Source: Procambarus clarkii (lineage: Eukaryota; Arthropoda; Malacostraca; Decapoda; Cambaridae). From it: DNA of 64,000 bases. Of this stretch, positions 40,697 to 49,286 are shown piece after piece. Both the position numbers and the translations under genes were made by a program. The number at the start of each line of letters is the position of its first letter. Within the stretch, counting starts at the first letter, position 1. Below the pieces are notes generated by a model. It did not search any database. It was not told the DNA's origin and worked only from the letters and a program-made list of their open reading frames with translations. Where the stretch lies: positions 22,125,037 to 22,189,036 of the forward strand of contig NC_091219.1 of NCBI RefSeq assembly GCF_040958095.1. Reading direction: 5' to 3'.

Positions 40697-41585
40697 TAGA
40701 AAAATCTATAAGCAAAGAAAATTTATTTTATAAAGTCAACACTTTTACACAACTTTGATTCACAGGTTAAGGCTCTTCACTTAAATGAAAGTCCTCGCTA
40801 TGAGTGCCCCGATATGCCTGTAGTAGTTGTCAAACTGCAACTTATTTCAGGACCTCAATGTCAACCTCGTACCATCACCCTCCAACTCCGTTATTCCACA
40901 ACACCCACACACTTAACTATTGCATGCCGCCAATCTACTCCCTTCATCCATTGTTTGTTTGAAAAATGTAACAAATGCAACCAAATCACGTCCACCACGC
41001 CCTATTGTCACGTCAATTTACTTACCTGGACCTCCAGTGGGTGCCGCTTCAATATTCACCACTGCGTTAATCCCGGTACACTTGCCTTACTGGCAACGTT
41101 ATTAACTACTTGCTTTAACACTTATCTAAGGTATGGTCAAACAGTTCATCGAACTACGTTATGAGGCTTTCGCGCTATTTTATATGCATACTCATCCGCT
41201 CTGTTGCTATTGGGAAACGATAAATTGAATAATGTTATTACTTTGTGTTATTGCATCCACTTCTCCCTGCAACATGCGACACTGACATGTAATTTAAACT
41301 AAATTAACCTCATCGTTGATAAATTGGAATTTATTATATCCAAAACTACCACCAACACTAACGATTTTATTTCAACTTCATTAATAAATCTTTCACAACG
41401 TGAACAGTAATTCTTGCCAAACTAGCTTCCTGTCACATTCAAATTCCACAATTAACTTAACTACTCTGGCGCCTCACCCTGACATTGAAACAGCCACAAA
41501 ACAAACAAACACCTTTACACTGTAGTCAAGTGGCAAAACCTACAACCTATCCCCCCGAAAATTCTACAACAATACTCAGACACTT

Positions 41586-41676
41586 GCCAGAAAGTGTTCA
41601 TTATTCGTGAAGTTGAAGCGTCTCGCTGTTCAACTTCCAGACAGCCCAAGGGTCCTGGCAACCAGTCCGGTATTAC
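41586..41676 (-). pseudogene. Exon-like segment in unit A, splice donor lost
   Basis: Minus strand: acceptor GGTTCTTACAG at 41,677-41,687, then an open frame VIPDWLPGPLGCLEVEQRDA. It corresponds to the clean 87-bp exon of copy C at 58,273-58,359, but several small indels shift the frame. The GTAAG donor found in B and C is replaced by GGCAAGTGTC at 41,579-41,588. The gene is unrecognised. Comparison with C suggests pseudogenisation. Confidence 0.5.
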
Positions 41677-42013
41677 CTGTAAGAACCCAACAGTTAACCT
41701 CACGCTACAATATAAATTATTCAATCATGCCTATACCAGACCTTTAATTGCAACCTGCACCTACTGAAAGTTAATTTGATGTAGCTGCTCATTTCAAATG
41801 CATATTTTAAAGCCACACATACAACCTGGATAGTAAACAGCTTTTGCAGCTGTTACTTGTGCGTTTACACCCTCTGACCAGCCTAATACTATTAATAAAT
41901 ATGTAGTGAGACTGAAGCTATGTGGTCGTCCAGTTTTAAATTTAAGACACTAAAAAAAAACCTGAACACGATTTAACGGCTTGGTGCGGTATCCTAATAA
42001 AATATTAACATAC

Positions 42014-42250
42014 CTCTTTAACGTGGTATTCAATAACATCTTTTAACTCATATCTGCTAACTCAAGTAGCAGATCTAGCCAAACCTCGACATCTGCAACC
42101 ACCTTCTGCTCGGCATCGTCCAAGACTTGTTTCATCGGTCCACCACTGGTCCCATCACAACGGTAGTCTCCTCCACATTCCTACATCACCAGTAGGCTCC
42201 TTTCAAGCGATGCCTCTTCTTCCAACCATTACCTCATTCACTTAATAGCC
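42014..42250 (-). pseudogene. Exon-like segment in unit A with a 30-codon frame
   Basis: Minus strand: preceded by TATTATTTTCAG (42,251-42,262) and followed by the strong donor GAG|GTATGT (42,008-42,013), giving a 237-bp segment. It includes several short upstream ATGs and an ATG frame at 42,043-42,135, MKQVLDDAEQKVVADVEVWL and ten more residues, then TAA. The upstream stops suggest a 5' UTR exon with or without a start codon. The same exon-like segment is in B (50,696-50,932) and C (from 58,847). The protein is not recognised. Confidence 0.45.
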
Positions 42251-42344
42251 CTGAAAATAATAACAGTACAATTAAATACATATTTATACATTTCTTTAGT
42301 ACTGATTAGGGATCAGGACTAAAATTAACTGCCTATATATATAT

Positions 42345-42690
42345 CCCCCAAGAGGGTATATACGGCAGCTGTAAAATATAGATTTTTGACCCTATGTATT
42401 GGCTTTTTGCGGGTGTACAATATGAGTGTAAGCTAGGGGATCTGTCAGCCCTAGCGACCCCAAAGGGTAACGGGGTACCAGCTCAGAGTAACATCACGCC
42501 CTAACACTAACTTGTACACCACAACTATGCCAATACTGGGGTCAAAATAACGTTCCGTCGAGCCTCACCCACCAAGTCGACTCAACAGCCAATCACGTTT
42601 CGATTTTCCAATTGACGTCACTTCTCGCAACCTCTACTCTCATTGGTCGGCTCCACCTAATTGGATAATCTAGTAATTCATGACAATTAT
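42345..42690 (-). promoter_or_regulatory. Conserved CCAAT/CRE block, unit A
   Basis: This ~345-bp block is nearly unchanged in A, B and C even though C has diverged on both sides. It contains the palindrome TGACGTCA (42,613-42,620), the consensus CRE, and several CCAAT pentamers in both orientations (GCCAATCACG, CCAATTGACG, TCATTGGTCG, CTAATTGGAT). The minus-strand exon-like segments lie downstream at 42,250 and below. Promoter function is inference. It could instead be an independently dispersed repeat, because a long open plus-strand frame (MYWLFAGVQYECKLGDL...) runs through it. Confidence 0.5.
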
Positions 42691-42849
42691 GTATGAAAAC
42701 TAAAGTATATATACCCAATGTATGAGAAACATACATATACCATATGTATGAGAAACAATGACTTTACACTCACAAATTATTACTTTTGATTACTTAATAA
42801 TAAGTATTATTAAAATGAATAAATAATAGGATTACTTATTCAAGCTGTA

Positions 42850-43080
42850 AGTACAGTACACTATAGTACAGTACCGTACAGGGCATTCCACTACACTACT
42901 GTTGCCTACACAAAACTACACTACCGTACAATACAGTATGGTAATGTACAATATCGTACACAATAAAACAGTATAATGCAGCGCAATACAGTATAATACA
43001 TTACCGTACAGTCCACTACAATGCACTACAGAGCAGTACAGTACACTATAGGACACCAAAGTACACTACCGTACACTCAC
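42850..43080. repeat. Degenerate GTACA/TACAGTACA array 1, unit A
   Basis: Dense irregular repetition of GTACA and TACAG with interspersed CACTA, for example AGTACAGTACACTATAGTAC. GTAC is self-complementary, so this is a second, unrelated palindrome-rich microsatellite. It begins right after the TTCAAGCTGTAAGTACAG boundary that is also present in B (51,531) and C (59,407). Confidence 0.85.
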
Positions 43081-43561
43081 AGTTCCTTACTTGCCTTTCA
43101 AATGTACCAACGGCATCACCATTACAATTTTGTTCTACTTAAATAACTGTTTCTTCAATGTATCAATGGGGAGAGAACACATTGGTGCAATGGCGGTCTA
43201 TGGCAACTGACGCTAGTATCACTAACCACCATTAGTATTGGATTATTACCTTTCCAACCCTTCATTTTCCTCTATAAACCACACCAATGTATATTTATAT
43301 ACGTCATTTAAGCCATACATGCACACTGCAACTAGTGATAACGATTATTTAACATGCAATCAATTAGTGTTTTTACACATTTATGCAAAGTCATCGCTCA
43401 TTTGGATTTATAAAGATCTTGTGCGTTAGACTTTTGATCATTTGAACTCTTCTCATTGGTTTTTAGAGAATGGCGCTATATTATGCTTTGTTCAGCTAAG
43501 CTAAGCAAGCAAGCAACGCTAGACTGCACTAGCACACGGTAAGATAGGTAAGGTTAGATAG
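43081..43561. other. Spacer between GTACA arrays, unit A: nothing identified
   Basis: AT-rich sequence that is well conserved between A and B (51,746-52,222). It contains GCTAAGCTAAGCAAGCAAGCAACG, where A has one more AAGC unit than B. No gene, RNA or repeat is recognised. Confidence 0.4.
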
Positions 43562-43795
43562 AGTACCGTCAAATATAGGGTACAATACAGGGTACAGTGC
43601 ACGCTACAATACAGTACAGAACATTATAGTACACTACCCTACAGTACCGTTCACTACAGTCTAGTACAATACAGTATAGGACAGTGCAGTACAGGGTGCA
43701 GTACATTACACAACAGTATAGTACAGCATAGTGCAGACCAGTACAGTACAATACATTAAAGTGAAGTACAATGCATTGTACATACAAGTACCGTG
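43562..43795. repeat. Degenerate GTACA array 2, unit A
   Basis: A second GTACA/TACAG stretch in unit A, 480 bp after the first; the intervening sequence has no GTACA repetition. It ends at ACATACAAGTACCGTGGAA. It creates open minus-strand frames rich in YCTVLYC that are translation artefacts of the repeat. Confidence 0.85.
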
Positions 43796-43804
43796 GAACA
43801 TTTT

Positions 43805-44190
43805 TCTACTGCAAATTCCCCCAAACAAATCCGACTACAAATTCCCCTAAAAATAATATTAGAAATTACCCGAGAAATCACCATACAAAATTCCTACTAG
43901 GATTCCCCTAAAAAATCTACTAAAAAATCACCTATAAATGTTACTACAATTCCTACTATAAATCCTACAAGCAATCCTACTACGAAACCCCTACAAATTC
44001 AACTAAAAATCATCAACAAATTATACTTTGATTCCTCCTATAAATCCTACTACAAATCTCTATAAATCATACTAGCAATCCTACTACAATTCATACTAGA
44101 CAAACTATTACGAATCTCACTAAAAATCCAACTACGATTCCCCTAAACATTCTACTAGAAATTACCGACAATACTGACAATTCCTACTAT
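43805..44190. repeat. Degenerate ~25-bp minisatellite, unit A
   Basis: Imperfect repeats built on CCTACTACAAATTCCCCTAA and AAATC, with many mutated units such as CCTACTATAAATCCTACAAG and CAACTACGATTCCCCTAAAC. B has the same tract, with fewer units, at 52,467-52,805. The open frames across it are not considered coding. Confidence 0.65.
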
Positions 44191-44825
44191 TTTCTTCAAT
44201 ATTTCATATTATTCTTCACTCAATATAAATGCAAATGTTCATTTGTGCATAACCGCTATTCAACCTAACTTGTTTACCGATTGCCTTCATTTTTGACACA
44301 ACGTTGCCTTCCAATAGACGCGTCTTTTTTATATACCTACTATACAGATGGCACACCTGTGACAGGTAAAACTATGCTTTCCTTCAAAACACCACCATCT
44401 CTTCCATGTCAAAGCAACACACATGTTATACTAAATATGTTAAAATTACATTTCAATGTTTCTGATTGCAATGATAATTTGATTTTTCATACATTCTGAT
44501 TTATATCCATTTGGATTTCATTATTTGGTGTCATTTCCCTTGGAATTGAGCTGTGTTGTTTACCATCCCGATCATTTCATGAATATATTTGTTTTCCCAT
44601 ATTTTCATGACTTTCACTGAAATTCTTATATTTCACTGCTGGAAACATCACATCACTTCATGTTCCCAATTTTCTCATGGGAACATGACACCATTTGGGA
44701 ACGCATCGGACGAGGGCGTGGGGAATGGTTGGGAGGCCCAGGAGACGGTGAGGGGGGAATGGTGGGGGGAAGATTGGGGGACAAGGAACGTTGCTGTGGC
44801 TCACCAACGCATTGCCAGGTACTGT
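44191..44825. other. AT-rich segment with a perfect hairpin, unit A
   Basis: No gene is supported. It holds a 10-bp perfect stem at 44,659-44,687 (CATGTTCCCA and TGGGAACATG around ATTTTCTCA), imperfect in B, and a G-rich stretch (GAGGGCGTGGGGAATGGTTG and onward) at 44,712-44,780. Confidence 0.45.
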
Positions 44826-45128
44826 TAGTATTCAATAATATTGTTCAATATTGATATTCTTATTATTCAATAGTATTGAATAATATACAATATTATTGAA
44901 TATTAATATTATTCATTAATATCGATTATTATTCATTAAGTCAATAAAATTAAATATTCAATAACATTTATTATTCAAAATTGCCCAATACTATTCAAGA
45001 ATATTAAATATGGATCAATATTATTAATAAATATTTATTAATATTGATTATTATTCAATATTCTACATTTTTGCCTTCAATTTGGTCTATATTTTATTCA
45101 ATATCATTTAATGATCTACAATAATGAA
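44826..45128. repeat. AATATT-rich degenerate block, unit A
   Basis: Irregular TTCAATAATATTG, TTCAATATTGA, TTATTATTCAATA and TATTGAATAATAT words make this region resemble a scrambled version of the 20-bp satellite at 1-33 kb, but without the GAAG/CTTC part and without fixed periodicity. B carries the counterpart at 53,430-53,750 with extensive rearrangement. Confidence 0.6.
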
Positions 45129-45397
45129 TATTTTTGCTAGGGGATTTCTACGTTACCTGAACCTAACTTCTGCCACTTTCCTTCTGTTCTCTTCACATAG
45201 CAAAATACGCACAATTCCACAACACGCTTGGTGCTCACATCTCAACTCAAAGTCCACACAACGTCCTCCAGCCGCCGACCCAAAGCTACACATGCCCCAC
45301 TAGGTCCAGGAACAGTCACGAGGTACAGTCCAGCCAGGACCATCTTCCCAATGTCAGGTCAGGACTATATGCAATCGATTTTTCACTTGCATATAGT

Positions 45398-45650
45398 CAT
45401 GGGGACCATTCACGACTGTTACCATTTGTGTTCCTCACCTGTGCCCCAAAGACTGACACTATTTGATAAATTCATATGCCCAACATTACCATCAGAGTGC
45501 CGGCACGGAAGTGGTTCAAATAGCTTCGGCTATCACTGCCTTATGTACGGTCGTGATGGTCAAGTGCATTAAGGCATCCTGTACATACCAGTTGCGTTGC
45601 TCCTGCCAGTATGGGCTTTGACTCACTTCTCGGGTGCGAGTTTTCAGATA
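45398..45650 (+). mobile_element. tRNA-derived SINE, unit A
   Basis: Begins near TGGGGACCATTCACGACTG and ends at CGGGTGCGAGTTTTCAG. The distal half is tRNA-like, with an A-box-like TGGTCAAGTGCATTAAGG and a decayed B box in GGGCTTTGACTCAC (B has GGGTTTGAGTCAC; the usual B box is GGTTCGANNC). The 3' end runs into TA-rich sequence. I recognise it as a decapod SINE type. It is at the same place in B, so it inserted before the A/B duplication. A perfect 12-bp hairpin (45,363-45,398) abuts its 5' end. Confidence 0.7.
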
Positions 45651-45905
45651 TATATGCACACATACATACACGTATACAGCTAGGATCATTACCTATATCT
45701 ACAATAATTATCCTAACTATGTACCTATAATAAATACCTTACATATCTTAGGATATGTAGCATATGCTAATAAAGGATAATTATTTTATATATATATACA
45801 TTATATATTGATAATCTAGAATAAATATCGTAATCTGGATATGTATATCTGATAACCTAGATGCATCCAAAATATATATACATCTAGATTATATATATCT
45901 ATTAT

Positions 45906-45911
45906 TTTATT
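45906..45911 (-). terminator. AATAAA polyadenylation signal, unit A gene
   Basis: TTTATT on the plus strand is AATAAA on the minus strand, about 580 bp past the ancestral stop codon at 46,492, within AAAATAAAATAATAG. The corresponding signal in B is at 54,647-54,652. The position fits a long AT-rich 3' UTR. Confidence 0.45.
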
Positions 45912-46491
45912 TTAAATAAATATGTATTGTACAAAATATGTACTGAACCATGTCACGAGATTTAACTACAAATCAAGCCCTACAGTCCATGTACATATAC
46001 AAAACATAAAACTACGTATTACAATCTTGGTCGTAACTCCAAGTAACAAACCATACACTTATTACTGTGCACACAACTGTTGAACATTACTAAAGGTTAT
46101 TAACAATACTATGTTTGCGTATATTATTTAATGAGTTCTATTAGTCTCCTGCTTCAGACTTATCAAAACTACATTCAAAATTCCCAACTTGTACATTACA
46201 AATCAACTAATACAATAATGAAAATGTCATGCTGGCTTTACAAGACTGTAATTACCATATTTGTATCCTCACATTCCTTATGTACATTCTTGTATATGCA
46301 TAAATAAATGCTGACAGTACACTCCTGTAATAATGGCACATATCACTATCTCCTAACTGATAAATATTAAAGGATTACCTTTGACATGCAATTCCACAGT
46401 GAGGTCATAGGTCCCTTTACAAATCTATGCATAAGTATCCAATGGTAAAACAAGATATACATTTTAAGGCAAACATATCCATGGACACCCC

Positions 46492-46605
46492 TTAGTCAAC
46501 AGACAAGCAATCATCCTTATCTTGATCCTTGGTTTTATCAGAAACCTCCTCCTCTTCTTCTTAATTCTTACTGCCTTCCTCTTTACCTTTCTTCTTTCCC
46601 AAGGC
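46492..46605 (-). pseudogene. Terminal exon of an unrecognised gene, unit A, nonsense-disabled
   Basis: Minus strand: acceptor ATTTTTTACTTTCAG (46,606-46,620), then 38 codons in frame with the preceding exon. They begin ALGKKKGKEEGSKN, then a TAA at 46,561-46,563, then EEEEEVSDKTKDQDKDDCLSVD and a second TAA at 46,492-46,494. The reading frame stays open and strongly charged beyond the first stop, so the first stop looks like a recent nonsense change in an acidic/Lys-rich C-terminus. A ~580-bp AT-rich 3' UTR follows to AATAAA at 45,906-45,911. B carries a different lesion. I do not recognise the protein family. Confidence 0.6.
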
Positions 46606-47007
46606 CTGAAAGTAAAAAATAAAATATATGAATGATTGATTCTATATTACCATGACTTTTATTGACACTCCAAATACAATACTAAATATCATGTATGCTC
46701 TACTGTCCTAGTTGTATTTACAGCCGATGAACTACACTAAATCGACAACTAAACACTATCAATCCTATTAGTTTTTAAATCTAATTTTAATGCTAGGGAT
46801 ACTCGTCCAAACACTTGGTCATTATTTAAACATTCAATTTATCTCTTCTGTTTATTATCCAAAATATTTCACTCAGTATGTATCCATATTGGCAATTCAC
46901 AACTATGAGCCAAACTATCAAATGTCTAGTTATGTGAGATGACAAAAGCATATTACTGTATTGTATAGTGTGGGCGATACGCAACCATTTACTTTGTTGG
47001 TACTAAC
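46606..47007 (-). other. Intron between the two 3' exons, unit A
   Basis: Minus-strand GTTAGT...TTTCAG, 402 bp, phase 0, AT-rich. The same intron in B spans 55,275-55,672 (398 bp), with a few differences and one short indel near the acceptor. Confidence 0.5.
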
Positions 47008-47090
47008 CAAATAGCTGGAAACATCCTGGCACTGTGTGGTCAGCTCACAATGACCTGAAGTAACATCCTTCCCAGTGATATCACAGTAAC
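47008..47090 (-). pseudogene. Penultimate exon of an unrecognised gene, unit A
   Basis: An 83-bp minus-strand segment between ACCTGATGTCATAG and GTTAGTACC, encoding 27 whole codons after two phase bases: YCDITGKDVTSGHCELTTQC, then QDVSSYL. It joins in phase 0 to the terminal exon through a 402-bp intron (46,606-47,007). B has the same exon with a single V-to-I change. Cys- and Thr-rich; no family is recognised. The exon itself is open, but the downstream exon is interrupted. Confidence 0.6.
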
Positions 47091-47161
47091 CTATGACATC
47101 AGGTAAGTTACAACCTACATTTGGATGTGCATCTATATAGATTAAGTAATTATCAACACAA

Positions 47162-47700
47162 TGCACCAAACCAGGAAGGCTATGTACCACCATCAAATGG
47201 CCGGAATAATCAGAGGGCGCTAAATATCACTAAGGATGCCAATATGAGAACAGAAACGCACAAAGCGAACGATACCAAATTTATCAAATTCACAAAGAAT
47301 TCGATCGAGGGACAAGTGACTGCAAGGGATAGTCGGAAACCAGAGCATAGAGAATGCCATAAAGTTCTGCCGTGAAGATGCCAAGTTTCCAGAGGCAGGG
47401 CGACACACATATCTGGTCAGGAAATAACTTGTGATGGCCTACACTGTCTGCAATCTTAGACCCATCAGTGAAGATGGAAATGAAATGGGACTGTGAAGAA
47501 GTGTTCAAAGAAAACGCATTTCTGAACTGTAGGAGGGGTAAAACCTTTAGTAATGTGGCTCAGGCATTTACTAATTTAGCAAGGCAGACCCTCCACAGGA
47601 GGGCAAACATGGAATACTAGCAGAAATATTCTTAATACTAACCGAAACAGGATTTTGCAGCCGACAAAACTGACCAGAAAGACGGAGATGGGTGAAGGGG
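47162..47700 (-). mobile_element. Internally deleted fragment of the jockey-type element, unit A
   Basis: The segment starting CACCAAACCAGGAAGGCTAT aligns with the 3' end of the full-length element (36,345 onward: GGAAGGCTATGTACCACCAT) and continues to GACAAGTGACTGCAAGGG. It then jumps to sequence matching 37,080-37,310 (CTTAGACCCATC, GGGTAAAACCTTTAG). About 0.5 kb of the element is missing between the two blocks, and the same junction is present in B. The minus-strand translation includes HLSLDRILCEFDKFGIVRF. Confidence 0.8.
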
Positions 47701-47760
47701 TACAGGAGGGGTAAAAGTCAAAGCACGACATACGCAACAGTCAGGGGTATTATAAGGTCA

Positions 47761-47910
47761 TCATAAACACAGACTCGACTCAAGGTCACGGCCTCTTCCA
47801 TTACTCGCCACCGTGGCGTTCCTCCTCCTCTCCACCACATGCGCATTTCTCAAACAAGATACTTCATCGTTCTGTTCCACCCAGCCACAACCTCTCCACA
47901 CGCTACCATC
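47761..47910 (-). pseudogene. Exon-like open segment, unit A
   Basis: After a minus-strand acceptor GGAATTCCAG (47,911-47,920) there are 49 open codons, DGSVWRGCGWVEQNDEVSCL and a basic RNAHVVERRRNATVASNGRG, then TGA. B has the identical frame at 56,431-56,580. A donor-like GCGA|GTAATG lies inside. Frame preservation between the copies is modest evidence; it may simply reflect recent duplication. It could be part of the same minus-strand gene as the exons at 47,008 and 46,492. Confidence 0.35.
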
Positions 47911-49205
47911 CTGGAATTCCATAATATGCGTCAACTTATTATCGACAACATTTCCTATTCTGTTCTACAACCATCTACGAACACTCCATTAACAATTCCT
48001 TATATTAAACATTTCCGCAATGAAGAACATTTCAGTATATTTCAACATCTAACAATTTCGATATTAATTTCATATAGGTTGACAAACTTTTAACACCCTT
48101 TATATGACAACTACAATACATAACACATTTTCAACCTCTGACGAGTCATACTTTTATATACAATTCATTCAGACCCCAACCATCACAAACCACACCCCAC
48201 CCACCTCAAAACTACCCGTTTCTTACACATACAATTGCAGTGTTAAACGCAATTTTTTACCTCCTCGGGGTTTAGTCATCCCGCAAATTTAATCCCCTCA
48301 GCCTCATTTCCTGTTACACTTCTGCCTAGCCAACATTAACTGCTAAACAACTACCTACTAATACCTATATCACCACACATTCCCGCTTACTTCTCCAGGG
48401 ACATCTCTTCCTAGTACACAATTCTCAATTAACACTACAAAATCAACTCAACACCAATATACTTACTGCTACACACGACAACCAACACCCCCACCCCCCC
48501 CCCCCCCCATGGACCAATACCTGAAGCTCAACCTCAAGTTAACAACGCACTTACATTTCAAGGACGAACAATCAGGACATTTTCCTTTCAATTCTGCCTA
48601 TATTGCTCTTACAACACGCGCTACCCCTCATTACAATTTTCAATTTACACTAATATTAATGCACACCGCCTACACACCTCCCCCCCCAACTGTAATGTCG
48701 CCACCCACCTACACATTTAACAGCCTCGTCTCCAGTGCAAATTAATCCACCGCAACATTTACATTCCCTCAGTGTATCAACACATTATTAACCCTTCATT
48801 TTATGACTTCCTCCTATGAAGGTGGTCACGCTTATTTCATGCAGTACCATTAACATTATAAACTATATGCCTTACTCCAATTAAATATTCTAATGGTTAT
48901 TGTTACTACCAGCTGTACGTCAAACAACCTACAGCTAAATATGTCTACGTCACTAAGACAGCAAGACAACGGATTTTCAAACGTTCCCCCTCTCATGTCA
49001 AATTAAAGTGCTCTGGTAACCAGAGTACATAAACTCCCCATTAAACGCTTGGTGAGGGGGGGGGGGGGGGGGTTTACTACACCACTATCAACTTTTAAAG
49101 ACACGACGCGCGAACCGTGAGAAAAAACCCTATCGACAGTTATTCAGTAGTCATAACACGTTTCCGGAAGAAACACCATCCTGCAGCAAAACTCAATTTT
49201 TCTTC
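47911..49205. other. Non-coding remainder of unit A with C and G homopolymers
   Basis: AT-rich sequence largely conserved in B (56,581-57,515). It contains a C run at 48,490-48,509 before ATGGACCAATACC and a G run at 49,056-49,072. The stretch 48,675-49,030 is absent from B. The short plus-strand frames here look fortuitous. Confidence 0.45.
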
Positions 49206-49286
49206 TTTATAAACTAACACTTACACCACTGACTTACAGGTTAAGGCGCTTCAGTTTTTAATGAAAGCCCTCACTGAGGGCCCCAA

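Larger units (their letters stand above)
36310..40720 (-). mobile_element. Decayed jockey-type non-LTR retrotransposon
   Basis: Read on the minus strand, the order is ORF1 remnant (40,006-40,696), apurinic-type endonuclease (38,968-39,970), reverse transcriptase (37,752-38,838), RNase H-like piece (37,032-37,353) and a CCHC tail (36,407-36,931). The total of about 4.4 kb fits a full-length jockey-clade element. Every domain is split by frameshifts or has changed key residues, so it is dead. No poly(A) tail or target-site duplication was identified. Its 5' end (about 40,720) abuts the start of homology to the 8.7-kb duplicated units. A second, internally deleted fragment of the same family lies inside units A and B. 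The family name comes from motif recognition, not from a search. Confidence 0.85.

Noticed and set aside
40814..41164. Plus-strand Cys/Thr-rich open frame (repeated at 49,450-49,983)
   Set aside because: The frame is not kept in copy C, has no domain, and lies opposite the minus-strand gene model. Open frame in both A and B is explained by recent duplication.
43569..43787. Minus-strand frame rich in YCTVLYC (and its B copy at 52,231-52,449)
   Set aside because: Product of the GTACA array in one frame; no non-repeat sequence is included.
45728..45765. Another micro-inversion (A CTTACATA versus B TATGTAAG near 54,487)
   Set aside because: Only 8 bp are exact mirrors, and neighbouring bases differ otherwise; too short to count.
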